DNA from: Lepisosteus oculatus
Lineage: Eukaryota; Chordata; Actinopteri; Semionotiformes; Lepisosteidae
Direction of reading: 5' to 3'
NCBI RefSeq assembly: GCF_040954835.1
Contig: NC_090698.1
Location: forward strand, 69,633,284 to 69,697,283
DNA length: 64,000 bases
Below are positions 9,801-20,200 of the stretch, one piece after another; the stretch's first letter is position 1; every line of letters begins with the position of its first letter. Made by a program: the position numbers and the translations under genes. The notes beneath the pieces were generated by a model. That model saw nothing but the letters and a program-made list of their open reading frames with translations, searched no databases and was not told where the DNA came from.

Positions 9801-12800
9801 GTAGGGTATGAATCAGGCCTTTTTTATTGCTTCCAGAACATGATAAGCAATTTGTTTCCCAGCATTAAAAGGACAAGGACAACTTGTCAGTCTTAGTTCT
9901 TCACTGGATCCTAGAGTACTGTTGAACATAACTATTACAGCCAAACTGGAATGGGAATTGAGCTCAGTATCCTTGGGTTGTGATGCAGCATCGTGGGGAC
10001 ACTGTCCTTTCACAGAGGGCCAAATTAGTTACTGCTTAATCTGGGCACTCTTGGCACTGTGGCAGGATGCCGGAGCAACTAAAAACTCACAAAGCCTTGG
10101 TTAGAACATGCAAACTCCACACAGACAGGCACCCCAATCGGAAATGAAGCCCAATTGTGATGCAACAGAGCCAACTACCATGTCACCTAACTACTTAATG
10201 TATCTCCTCAGCTCTTTGTCCTATGTAAACCCTTTACATCTTCCTATGCTGCAAGCATTGTGCTTCATTTTTACCCCAGTGCCACATGGCACTTTAATCC
10301 GCAAGGCAGAACATTGTGTAACATCTCACAAGAGCGCTGCTTGCTTAAGGAACTGAGCTGCTGTCATGTAGGTGGGGATCATGTTAAATCTCAATACCAT
10401 CTCAGAGAGCTATTTTAGGAGGCATCCCAGAAATGTGTTATATAACACCTTGGTTTAACTGCAGGTGTGCAAGGAGGTTGTGCAGCTTTTGTACAGTGCT
10501 GACAGCAGTATCTCTGACACAGAGTAGGAGTCTGAAAAAGGACTTGCCTGCTTTATTATATTTCAGGACCCTCTTTTTGCCTGGAATAGAAACAGATTAC
10601 AAAAATATGTTTATTTACAAAAAGCCTGCTGGTGTTAGGTGAAACACATGCAAACACAGGGAGAACATACAAACTCCACACGCCTGGGTCTCAGAGCCAG
10701 TGCCGGATTTCCCATGAGGCACTGTAGGCACACTACCTTGGGCCTACGAAAAGTTTAGGGCCTATGAAGCAGGGAAACACTAGTGACTAACGAAAAATGA
10801 GCTGAAACAACAGGCTTGCGGTCGACTCCATCAATCACGTGATTTAGCATTAGAGGGGTTTAAAGTGTATCATGTCAGTCGAGGTCACTCAATTGGCCTT
10901 TACCCCTCATTTTGCACATTGCGGAGTGACAGTGCCTGGGGCCTAGGGACACCAAAATCCGGCCCTGCTTAGAGCTGGGAGGCAGCAATGCTTACAGTAG
11001 GTGCTGTGCCACCAGACCTTCCCCCATTCAATGTATCATTGTGTTCAGTGCCTTCATTTGAGCACAATATTTCAGCTCAGTTCCAGTTTCTGTGGTGTAA
11101 TTTCCTCATGTCAATAAACTAATTTTCTTGGCTTGATATGCTTAGATGATCTTGCACAACAGCTGCTGGAATGTGCACTGAGGTAAACAGCTGCTCCAGC
11201 AGAGGGTCCCCACAGGGTCCTAAACACCGCCTGGTATCCGGTCCCTGTACTAGTGCTGGGATAGAAGCAGGTCCTGGTGTTACAGCTGCCCCTGCCCTGC
11301 TCCGTGCTGTAGCTGAGGAAGTAAGACTTCCTCATGGAAGGTGGGGGTCAGCATGAACTGCCGTGTCCAGAATGCCAATAAGTGGCTTCATCTCGGTGTA
11401 GTGTAGTGTGCCGTACGTTTCTAAAAAACAAGAACAGCTGAAGTGCATTTCTGCTTGGCAGGATACTCAAACTCAGTGAGAGCTGGGCAGGGTCTGTAGT
11501 GTGAAGGCTACAGTGACTGAGTTACCGTAGAGGTTGGACATTTCGGGTTATAAATAACTGGAACTGTCCTGTCCACCTTCTCTAGAACCACAATTACCCC
11601 CACTCTGACACATTGCAGCTCGCTAATTTAATCTGAAAAATACCCTAGAGAACCATTTATCTGTCACTCAAAGGCTTTTAATGAAGATTATGTCTGAAAG
11701 GTGCCGTGCGGTCTCTGCCCATCCCTGTCAAATCACACCGGGCCTTTGTTTCTGGGCCGTGCTAAACGGCCGGCGAGACAGTTTTGTCTCCTTCACATTC
11801 ATTCGAGTGAGAGGCGTGATGTAACCCAAACGGCAGGGTTCAGGTTACTGTGCCTGTCTGTCACACCACCCGACGGCACCCACAGCTCAGATTAGTGTCT
11901 GTGGCTCATCAGTGCATAGGCAGGGATTTGCATGACAAATCACTGCAACATTCAGCTTACCAACTGCATTTGAAACCAAGATAAAGCCACACAGAGGCAT
12001 TAGGCTGTGGGCTGCAGTGTGGAGCAGTGCGTAAGGCTCTGGGCTTGTGACTGGAAGGTTGTGGGTTTGAATTACACCTGAATTGCTGCTGTAAAATAGC
12101 CTTATTTTACCTGAATAGTAGAATATCCTGCTGTGTAAAGGGATGCAAACATTAGATCAGTTAAATACATACTGTATGTAGTGCAGTGAGCAGGCTGAGC
12201 TGTGCTTAAAGAGGCCATTGAGACCCAGCGTATTGGTGAAACAGTAGGTTGGTCTGTCTTGGTGGAGCTTCACCATTGCAGCCCATTGAATGTTACATTT
12301 CTTAAGCCTGCTTCACGCCACTGGAGCATTGTCAGAAAGTCATTTTGGCCCATTTGTTCCATCTTCAAATGTCCTCATTAATGTCAGTAAGCAATGAATG
12401 GATAAATGGGTTGATTGATCTATTATTTCTTGCCTTTATATTGCAACTTATATGTTAATTCCTGGTACCACCTTAAGAAGAAGCAGGGTTACATTGGTTC
12501 ACCCAGTGAAATAATGAGCTTGGTTAAGAGACCAACCGAGGAGGAGTTGAAGAGGAGTTTAGAGTTTGATCTGTGTTTGTAACTGCTGTTCGTTTGCGAG
12601 GGAGTGGCTGGGCCACACCGGGCTCCGCTCTCAACCTCTCTCTCTGCCTCTGTGTGTCACCCTCGCAGAAGACGACTCCGAGCTGTCCCTGGAGCCCGGC
12701 GACATCATCAGCGTCGTGGAGGCGGTGGACCAGGCCTGGTGGAGAGGCTGCAGCAAAGATGGCCGCCAGGGCCTCTTCCCCGCTAAATACGTGGAGCCTC

Positions 12801-12805
12801 TCTAG
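3813..12805 (+). CDS. dbnl: Drebrin/drebrin-like family actin-binding protein with C-terminal SH3, 3' exons only
   Basis: Seven exons with GT-AG borders join in one frame (556 codons plus TAG): 3813-3924, 4034-4552, 5128-5703, 6756-6878, 7221-7366, 7584-7641 and 12669-12805. The first starts EAAVLVSQRSMNPREFFRQ. The NPRE(F/I)F(R/K)Q motif is shared by drebrin (DBN1) and drebrin-like (DBNL/Abp1) proteins just after the coiled coil. A Pro/Ser-rich exon, a Glu-rich exon and acidic linkers follow. The last two exons encode an SH3 domain from LCVRALCDY to FPAKYVEPL. The N-terminal ADF-homology domain and coiled coil must lie left of the window. From family knowledge, such proteins bind F-actin and link it to endocytosis and membrane remodelling. 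DBNL has the SH3 and mammalian DBN1 does not, yet NPREFFRQ is more DBN1-like. This part alone is longer than all of mammalian DBNL (about 430 aa). The symbol is a family-level call, and paralog assignment is open. Confidence 0.82.
4034..4552 (+). CDS. dbnl: Drebrin-like gene, Pro/Ser/Ala-rich exon
   Basis: This exon begins after CTCCGCAG and ends before GTAAGCAG. It encodes KPTFRRYQRSLTDTAFIFGR and then about 150 residues of Pro-, Ala- and Ser-rich low-complexity sequence with many PxxP motifs, such as SPFSPSPFP. The upstream exon supplies the first base of its Gly codon, and it leaves one base for the next exon. The low-complexity part is open in several frames on both strands because of its base composition, but only this frame splices to both neighbours. 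Confidence 0.8.
4672..4840 (+). repeat. SINE/LINE 3'-tail-like repeat in intron
   Basis: CAGAATCAGAAACGTTTATT, then GCCAAGTAC and ATACAAGGAATTTCTCTGG, resembles the common fish repeat tail with TTTATT-GCCA and ACAAGGAATTT blocks. It is related in pattern to the tails of the tRNA-SINEs at 43.8 and 58.6 kb. It lies between two drebrin-like exons. Confidence 0.5.
5128..5703 (+). CDS. dbnl: Drebrin-like gene, acidic exon with Glu tract
   Basis: The exon lies between CTCTCCAG and GTATCTG. It encodes ELHMVNSTVSELKADLG, then a near-continuous run of about 36 Glu/Asp/Lys residues from a GAG/GAA trinucleotide-rich stretch (about 5232-5330), then an acidic, Pro-containing linker. Such tracts vary in length between alleles. 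It is probably a disordered spacer between the actin-binding half and the SH3. Confidence 0.8.
5872..6060 (+). repeat. Dispersed repeat family R1, copy 1
   Basis: The sequence ATGCTGTTGAAGTTGACACT, then CTGGTTGAGATCCTGGGTTC and a GGCCTCCTCTGG end, matches a family also seen at 20868, 29425 and 30424, all in the same orientation. The family is unclassified here. Confidence 0.65.
7367..7470 (+). repeat. Dispersed repeat touching a splice donor
   Basis: (TAA)n-like sequence, then ATTGCTTACACTTACATAGCGC and CAAAGCGCTTTACAGGTAATG, is a recurrent fish/amphibian-type interspersed sequence as I recall it. It begins within a few bases of the donor of exon 7221-7366 (GAG|GTAATAAT). Confidence 0.5.
8553..8566 (+). 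promoter_or_regulatory. CTCF consensus match
   Basis: CCAGCAGATGGCAG fits the 14-bp vertebrate CTCF core consensus CCASYAGRKGGCRS at all positions. It lies in the large intron of the drebrin-like gene and is not inside a repeat I recognise. Occupancy is unknown. Confidence 0.5.
10100..10195 (-). repeat. L2/tRNA-SINE type fragment
   Basis: ATGCAAACTCCACACAGACAG is the reverse complement of the typical CTGTCTGTGTGGAGTTTGCAT block of fish L2/SINE repeats. It is truncated and diverged. Confidence 0.5.
10640..11015 (-). repeat. L2/SINE fragment split by MITE copy A
   Basis: ACATACAAACTCCACACGCC lies left of the MITE, and GAGCTGGGAGGCAGCAATGC with a GTGCTGTGCCACC end lies right. They form one minus-strand L2/SINE-type repeat interrupted at 10690-10975. 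Confidence 0.6.
10698..10967. mobile_element. Non-autonomous hAT-like MITE, 270 bp, copy A
   Basis: The ends are CAGTGCCGGATTT and AAATCCGGCCCTG, which are inverted repeats of each other. It is flanked by CTCAGAGC (10690-10697) and CTTAGAGC (10968-10975), an 8-bp direct repeat with one mismatch. Both the CAG terminus and the 8-bp duplication are typical of hAT elements. It is inserted in a minus-strand L2/SINE fragment (about 10640-11015) and resumes that fragment on the other side. It has no coding capacity. A second copy is at 42125. Confidence 0.8.
12013..12150 (+). repeat. tRNA-derived SINE-like sequence
   Basis: GTGGAGCAGTGCGTAAGGCT resembles a tRNA A-box region, and GGTTGTGGGTTTGAATTACA resembles a B box. 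A body ending in CCTGCTGTGTAAAGGGATG follows. It resembles the repeat at 27330-27545. Confidence 0.5.
12669..12805 (+). CDS. dbnl: Drebrin-like gene, terminal exon, body of SH3 domain
   Basis: After the acceptor CCCTCGCAG this exon continues the SH3 begun in exon 7584-7641. It encodes EDDSELSLEPGDIISVVE, the WW pair of the ligand groove and GLFPAKYVEPL, and stops at TAG 12803-12805. The 5.0-kb intron before it splits the domain right after the ALYDY-type motif. The motif here reads ALCDY, and the usual FPxNY reads FPAKY. Confidence 0.88.
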
Positions 12806-13224
12806 GGTGGACGCGCTCAAAGACTCCCTTAGGGACCGGAAGTGCGCCCCACAGCCTCGCAATCCGGGAGTACTGAGGGCTGCAGATACGCCGCAGTGCT
12901 GCCACCACAGCAACGAACAGGACAGCACAGAACGCCTTTAGAAAAACGTGCCTCAGATCGCTGGAGTCAACTTCAGGGCGCCTGTCTCAAGACAGCAAGT
13001 ACACAGATACAGGACACTTCAGCATCAGGACCCGTGTAAAATGGTGCCTTACAGTGCAGGATTATACCAGTTCTTCAGGCAGACAGGTGATTCTCATTCA
13101 CTTTACTGTGGTGAAGATCCAGATCGTGGCGGGAGGCTGCAGGTCTCCCATACTCCTGTGAGGGGGCTGCACCAGGGCCGTCTTCCCTCCCGGTACCACC
13201 ATAATCCCCCCCACCATCAGCAGC

Positions 13225-13230
13225 AATAAA
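13225..13230 (+). terminator. Poly(A) signal of the drebrin-like gene
   Basis: AATAAA lies 420 bp after the stop codon at 12805, giving a short 3' UTR. No other hexamer lies closer. Confidence 0.65.
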
Positions 13231-15504
13231 AGCTCCTAGTCTACAGGCCATCTTTGACTTACAGTTTCGCCAGCTGACAGCCCTTTCTTCGCTTGATTTT
13301 TGGGGTGCATTCTTGGTGCTAGGAGATGTATTACCTTGCATTGCATGCAGCTATAGCTGTGATGTACAAGTCAGGCAAAGTTAAGTTATAGTCACCTTGG
13401 CATAAAGGTGATTATCACAACAGCACTATGCAATATTATAACTGTAGTGCCTAAAAGAGAAGCACGTGTGTTGGAACCTATTGGGCAGATATTTTCTCCC
13501 TGTCTAGGCCAATGCTGGGTTCATGTTTTGAACGAGAGGGCTGAAAATCTGAACCGGTGAAGTGCATTAACTTGATTTCTATCACTGGATGCAACAAATC
13601 TGCATTACCAGGTCAGTCTTTTTAGAGCTGTGCTTTGGAACCTCTGTAAGTGCAAAGCCTTGGTGTCATCGAAGACATTAAGCTGGTTTGCATGCAGGTA
13701 TTAACCATATCCTCAATATTGCCCCAACACTCAATGGCTATTTGGTAAATCAGAGACACTGTAAATAATCTAGAACTAGAATGTGTGCCTTACAGTATTG
13801 AAGCTGCAGCATTAATACTTGGACAGTAGTGACATTATCTCCAATCCAGCATCCCCGCTGATTTGACAGGACAACCGACAGGTATTGTGCGGTACAGTCT
13901 AGTAATCTTCGTGCGCTGATGTGGTGAAGATGTCTGTGAATACACAGACTGTAAATGTTGCTTTTTTGCAGCTTATTTATAGACAAAACCCTAGGTCTCT
14001 CCCCCAGGATGCCGAAAGGCCAAACACTCTGAGTTGATCCCGAATCAGGTCATCATCAGCTGATTGAGGCTAAAACACAACCGCAACAAAACCCTGTCTC
14101 TGAATACTCCTTGCACTTTGGGTGACAGAATTCACAGTTTGCACTCTATTAAGCTATGCTCTGAAATAGCTGCCCTGGAGGGTGTGTTGAAAGTTGTATA
14201 CCAAATTATCGATCTTAAAACTGAAAACAGCAGGATTGCAAACTGTCTGGTAGCTTCCCGGTACAGATCTGAATATTTCTGCAATGCATAAATGTAGAAC
14301 GTCACAGTTCTATTTCTATAGCAATTGTTGTATGGAATGACTGGGCTCTTGTTATTTTACAATTATGGTATTTTTACTCAACATATAGATGATTCATTTA
14401 CATTTTTGCTCAACATTTCTTGCCTTCTCCGTAGGCGAAAGCAGGACTGCTGTTTGTGAATTTGAGAGGTCTCCTTAGTAACGGGGTGTTTGCAGAGGAA
14501 ACCTTATGGTAGAATACAAGGAAACCTTGTATACCCACTCACACACAGAGTGTGAGCCAGTCCTGCACTGAGGCAGGCTTTTCGACAGGCCCTCACAGAC
14601 CCTCTTTTAAACAGACAAAAATGGAGAATACAGTCTGGTGGCCTGCAGTCAGCAGAGAGAAGCAGCTTGATGGTGAAACAGCTGGTCGAGGTGTTTGCAG
14701 TTAGAGGGATCACATCAGCAGGACAATACATGTACCAGCTGGGTGAACCTGCCTTGTTGGGGGTTTAGGGCGCGTGGCTGGAGGCAGCAAGGGGTTGCAC
14801 TTTCCTGGAGCAAGGAAAAGGATGCTTCAGTTCGTCCTGCGGAAAGTATTGAACACATTGCCAGCCGACCATCAAAAAGCACAGCAGACCTCAAGGGAGT
14901 TGGAACCACATTCATTAGCTGTGGGTTTTTCTTATCTGATAGAATAAAACATCTGCTTCCCATATTGTGCTTTTAATCATTGATTAATAAAGGTATTGTA
15001 ATCAATTACTTTCATCCTCTTTGGTAATGGCAGTTGTGCGCCCTGGAAGACCTAAAGTTATTGAGGCAGCCATGTGTTTCTGTAGCATCCTATAACTTGT
15101 GCTGCAGCACACTTCAGGAAAAGGGCTTGTAGTTGTTAATGTAGCACACAATAATGTGGGTAAACAAATTCTTTATGCCTGGGTTAGGTATTTCCCTATT
15201 ATTCTGTTGTATATTTAGCATCTGTTAAGAAATGTTATGAAAATAGTTTAATTGCACACATTTGCAATTCCCTTTCCATTGAAGTTGGGCATGCAAATTC
15301 AGGCAGGTCTTGTCAATAGAAGCAGGATACTCTTGTGCTTTGTGTGGGTCGTATTTACTCTGGCTTCAGGCTACCTTGATCTGGCAGCTGCTGCAGTCAT
15401 CCCATTATTCCTATTCCATAATTTCTAAAGGCTCTTACTTTACAGTCATGTACTGTATTTATCTATTATATTCTATGAGATACATTAATCCTGCTTGTCT
15501 AGAT
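13231..15504. other. Intergenic DNA, nothing recognised
   Basis: AT-leaning DNA without splice-bounded coding sequence on either strand. The open frames are short and lack family resemblance. Confidence 0.5.
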
Positions 15505-15852
15505 CAGGAGCTCCCAATCCTCTCCTTTAGGACCATTCACCCGCTGGTTTGATTCCCTGCCCAGCCCTCAGTTGCACACAGTGGACTTGCTAACAGGAGT
15601 GATTTCAACTGTTCGGCCGTTTTTAGCTCTTTAACATGTTGGAAGTTGCTTATGAACAAATCCATCTCATAAGCAGAAACAAAATCCCAAACAGGTGAGC
15701 AAAAAAAGCTGCCAATATTCCAATCAACCAACTCGTTAGTTCTCATCGAACTGGCAGGTTGCTTGATTAAGGCTTCAGTGAGCCAATCAAGCTCAGCTGT
15801 GATGAAAACCAGCATGGGTGTGCTCCTCTAGGAGCAGGATTGGGAATCCCTG
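15505..15852. mobile_element. MITE-like element with about 37-bp terminal inverted repeats
   Basis: The left end CAGGAGCTCCCAATCCTCTC and the inverted right end CAGGGATTCCCAATCCTGCT pair over about 37 bp with several mismatches. A TAGA(T) precedes each terminus in inverted orientation. A clean target duplication could not be read, so the superfamily is uncertain. A related left end, TAGATCAGGGGTGACCAATC, occurs at about 38289. Confidence 0.6.
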
Positions 15853-16714
15853 TCTAAGAGGGTTGCAGTAAACTCTGTACGACTGTCAAAGGTCTTGCAA
15901 CCTGGCCCGTTTCAAGAGCCTTTGAGCTGGAGGCTGGTTTTGTGCTTTGTCTTCAGCCTCCCTTCTTGAGCAGTCTGTTGGGTGGATCCATGACCTGCTC
16001 AGGCTGTGAACACCACTGCTGTCCCAGCACATTTAACCCGGTGCTGCAGGAACAGTTTCTGCAGTCGTCTTCTTTGGCTGTTTCACCCCTGTTCTGGGCC
16101 ATTCTGACCTCGTCTAACATTTTTGTTATCCAATATGTGTATTTTATTTTTACAAAGCAGCGGGCTTAGACAGTAAAATCACAAATGCAAAGAGCCGTTC
16201 TCCTTACGTGAAGAGACGTTTTGACAGGTGTCTTTTCCTGAGTCGCTTGCTGTGGTGTGAAGACGAGAGAGTCCTGAGCAACAGTCATTGCACTGTCTGC
16301 ACACGAGCCACTCTCTTCTTCCCAGTTATCTTTGTCACTAAAAGGCACCGTGATTCGTGAGCTCCACACATTATCCGATAATGTTCCGGCTTTAAAAATT
16401 GTTACAATTGATCCAGATGGTTTTAAAATTCCAGATAAGTAAGTAAATTGAGAAGATTTTAAGATGTCAGTTTGATATGTCCAGGCCCATTTCATTGAAG
16501 CTCAGCTCCTTTTATCTGGAAGTTAAAACAATTGGCAAGCACAACAAACAAAAGTTAACCTAGTCAAATATTTCTCTTTATTAATTTAATCTAGGCCGCA
16601 GTAAATGCCATCGCAAAATACCGCATTGCTTTTTATTAAAAACTAATAAAATACAAGAAACAAATACCACATTTCAACCAATGCAAATAGTTTTAATAAT
16701 GTTAAATATATTTC

Positions 16715-17019
16715 ATTTAGAGTATTAGTCTATGGTAATACGGTGTACTCTTCAGAATTAAATACAGAGTTGGCAACACAATATTCTGTTATAGAGCATT
16801 AGTAAGTGTCAATACATTGTACTTTTCAGAACTGAATACAGGGGGGTAACAGTATTTCATGTAGAGTTTTTTTCAATGGTAATACATTGTATTCTACTGA
16901 ATTAAATGCAGGGTGGGTAATGTGGAGTATTAAGCAAAAGTAATAAAATGTACCTTTCAGAATTAAATTCAGGGAGGGTAACAAAATTCCATATAGAGTA
17001 TTAGTCTATGGTAATACAG
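16715..17019. repeat. Diverged tandem repeat, about 70-bp period, 4.4 copies
   Basis: Each unit has TAGAGTATTAG, then GGTAATAC, a TGTACTTTTCAGAATTAAAT-like block and CAGGGNGGGTAAC. The first and the partial fifth copy share TAGAGTATTAGTCTATGGTA exactly. It abuts the inverted repeat at 17019. Confidence 0.75.
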
Positions 17020-17205
17020 GAACAAGTAATAGGTTTATTCCATGCTGAAAAAAAGAAGAAAGAAAACACAACGTTTCGGCCGTGGAGCCTTCTTCAGGTG
17101 TGAGCTCACACTTCAGGTGCTCACACCTGAAGAAGGCTACACGGCTGAAATATCGTGTTTTCTTTCTTCTCTTTTCAGCAGGGAATAAACCTTTTGCTTG
17201 TTACC
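17019..17205. repeat. Long inverted repeat (snap-back element) with hammerhead-like motif
   Basis: Two arms of about 85 bp face each other around a short centre. The left arm runs from AACAAGTAATAGGTTTATTC to CTTCTTCAGGTGTGAGC, and its inverted partner ends in GAATAAACC...GCTTGTTACC at 17205. In the minus-strand reading of the left arm, CTGAAGA (17097-17091) is followed by AGGCTCCACGGCC and then GAAAC (17077-17073). The right arm carries the same on the plus strand in decayed form: CTGAAGA 17127-17133 and GAAA 17147-17150. The transcript would fold into a strong hairpin. Confidence 0.85.
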
Positions 17206-20200
17206 ATACTCAGAGTGTGGCTGCTGCTGTCATGAAGCACCTTGTTCCACTTTTGCTTCTGTGCTACAGAAAGGTCTGCTCTTCTGTAATCCAGGTAGCC
17301 TGCTGTATCGCTCAGTTATTACTGCTTACAGTATACATACAGAAATCCTCACCGGTATCTAGGAAAAACTCAAATAGCATTTTAGAGTACATGGACTTTC
17401 GAATACGGAAAAGGAATCATTTACAGGGAACAATAGTTCTGTTTTTGTTTTTAGCTTTTATTTTATCTGTACTTGGGACAAAAGATATCAGCTGGAGAGA
17501 TGACCGATTTTCCAGACGATGGCGGCAGCTATCTACAAAATGAATAGTTTGAAAAATAAAAATATAGGAAAGCAGCACAGTGACCAGGCACAGAGCAAAG
17601 TTAATATACAGTATTCTAAATAATTAAGAAATTTTATATATACTGTATATGCTTTTTTTTCCTGAGATATGTCCGCAACATGGATGAGTTAGAAATCATC
17701 ATCTTAGCATTGATGAATTTGAAACAATAAAGAATTCTGTACATTGGGTTTTTACATCATCATCATTTTGTTTCTGCAATAGCCCTTGTAAAATTAAACA
17801 TGGATCAATAGTCCCTGCCATGAGAGTCTTAATTATTTTCCATGTCTTACATTCGTTTTAACCCCATTAAGATATCTTTTAGCACAAAATAAAATTCCCC
17901 CCATCTCATCACATAGCCCTTTTAGATCCTGCACTAATTCCACATCTGCCCTGTAGTGTTAAATTAGGAAACACCCACAGTGACTGTAGTATTCTGTACA
18001 CAGTAGACACAGGGGATTCATCCCAAAGAGGCAGGGGCACTGGGGTTTGTGTATGAATTCGCAGGATTATAGTCCCAAAACAAGGCAGACTTCCAGTGCT
18101 CGCAGAGCATGCTGCTTTTCAACAAACGGACAACTTCAAGGCACAGATGTCTGGAAATGTCTGGCTCGTTAGATGTTTTGTGGGTTTCTGATTTCTGTTT
18201 AAAATACTTGACTGGGAGAGATTGTTTTTTAGGTATTGCTATGTTAAGCGTCCTGATCCAAGGAGAGCAGCTCTGGGATCCCACACACCTGCTGGGTTTC
18301 ATTCCAGCTGAACTAAATCCTTAATTGAACTGACTGTTCGATGATCTAATTACTTCAGTTATTTAATTAATTGCTTGATTGAGACCTTTGCAAGCTTTTT
18401 TTTTTCCCTCTCAAAAGCTGGAGACCTTACATGGATCTCCTACATGTTTAGGAATGGAAGAAAATGAAAGTGTTTCAATTATTCATTTTATTAGGTCAAT
18501 TAAATAAAGATACTTAATGTGACCTAGGGGCATCTTCTGTTGCTGTTGCAGTCTGCAGATTGGAGCTAAGAGATCATTAAAGATAAGACAGTAATGGCTA
18601 TGAGGAAACATACATCTATTCTGCTCAGTATCAGACAGAAGTCAACCAGCTTTGTTTACTACTGTGAGTGCAGTGATATGAATTTCTTTAACATGCAACT
18701 CAGTGACTACAGTATGTGCAGAGATCTGCTCAACACTAACCAAGCTGAGACATGACTGTCCGAGTGAGGTTAGTCTCAGTGTCCTTGCGAAGTCTGTCTC
18801 TGTGTCCGAGTGGTCTTTGTCGTAGTGTCCCAGCAGAGTCTGTCTCTGTGTCTGAGTGGTATTTGAGACGTTATTAATGTTAGAGAAGTGATTAATGAGA
18901 TCCTTCATAAGGAAAGAACACCCAATCAAATTAAGCTTTTAAACTACAAGATGCAAAGTAGGGGTCTGGGACACATTAAACCCTTCACTTTGCTGACTAC
19001 AGAGATTTCTGTAATGGTGTTTCAGTTGCAGTGTAACAGTGTCTTCTACTGAGTACAGCTTCAGGACACCTCTGAGCCCCCAGCATCAGGAAGCACCTCA
19101 AAACCCCTGGTTGATTGAGTGGGGTTTATGCTACTAACCAGGTATCATCCATTCAGAAAAGGCACCGGTAATGCTGTTCATTTTAATTAGAAGACCATTT
19201 ACCAATCACAGTGATAACCTAACCATGGTTTTTAAGCCAATTGTGGGTTTGGCTTTATACAGCATCTATTCTTAAGCTGATGTATCCCAAAGCGCCTCAA
19301 TACAGACCTCCAGCTGAACTAGGAGCGGTACACTGGAGTACAGTATCTGGGACAGGGCACAGATTCTTTCCCTAATGAAACCGCCTTCTGATTGGCTATA
19401 GTAAGAGGGCTCTGGGATCTTTAATGTGGACGTTATGGACTAGGCAGGAGCAAAGTCTCACTTGAAGAACAGGAGGAAATATTTTTGTGAAATGTAGATA
19501 GTGTGGAAATAATTTCAGAGGCTTCCTGAATCTGTCGCTCCTGCCTCAGAGGAAACACGGCGTAATGTATTTCTTTTCCATAAGAACACCTTGTCCAGAG
19601 ATGTGAAATCTGTCTAATGGAGATACCACTCCAGTCACTGACATTGCAGTCAGTTATTGGCCCTTAGGCCAGTGGTTCTCTGTCTGGCCCCTGGGAGATC
19701 CCTGTGTCTGCTGGTTTTTTGCTCCAGCTGGGTTCTTCATCACAGATGAATCGTTTTTTGAAGTTCGGTTTGAGTCTTTTTTTTTTTTAATTCTCTTCTT
19801 GCTCGGTTTTGCAAGATCAGCTGGGTATCGGCCCTCTCTGGTATCGACAGTGTCGTTCCCCTCAGTGTCAGTGTTTTATAACCTCATCACCAATGATGAG
19901 CTTTGCTGTCAGATGTTAAGCCAGATGTTAAGCCAGATGTTAAGCCTAGGGAACTAATTCTAGTTCTAATTCTAGTTTTGCATGCCAAAGCTGTTGGAAA
20001 TAAGGCACTTGAGCTGCAGTATTTTTTAATAGCAGGGAGTGCAGATCAAAAGTCTGAACGAGTGAGCCATTAGCGCTGGTGATTAAGAGCCCAGACAAAG
20101 TGATAACTGTCAGACACAGGACTGAGACGGAGGACCTCTGTCCTCATGCACTGCTCACTTGAATGCCTGGGACTGTTTTTGGACAATTTTATTTTCATCC

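Noticed and set aside
17082-17543. 153-codon plus-strand ORF with hydrophobic segments
   Set aside because: It starts inside the inverted repeat and lacks splice support or family resemblance.
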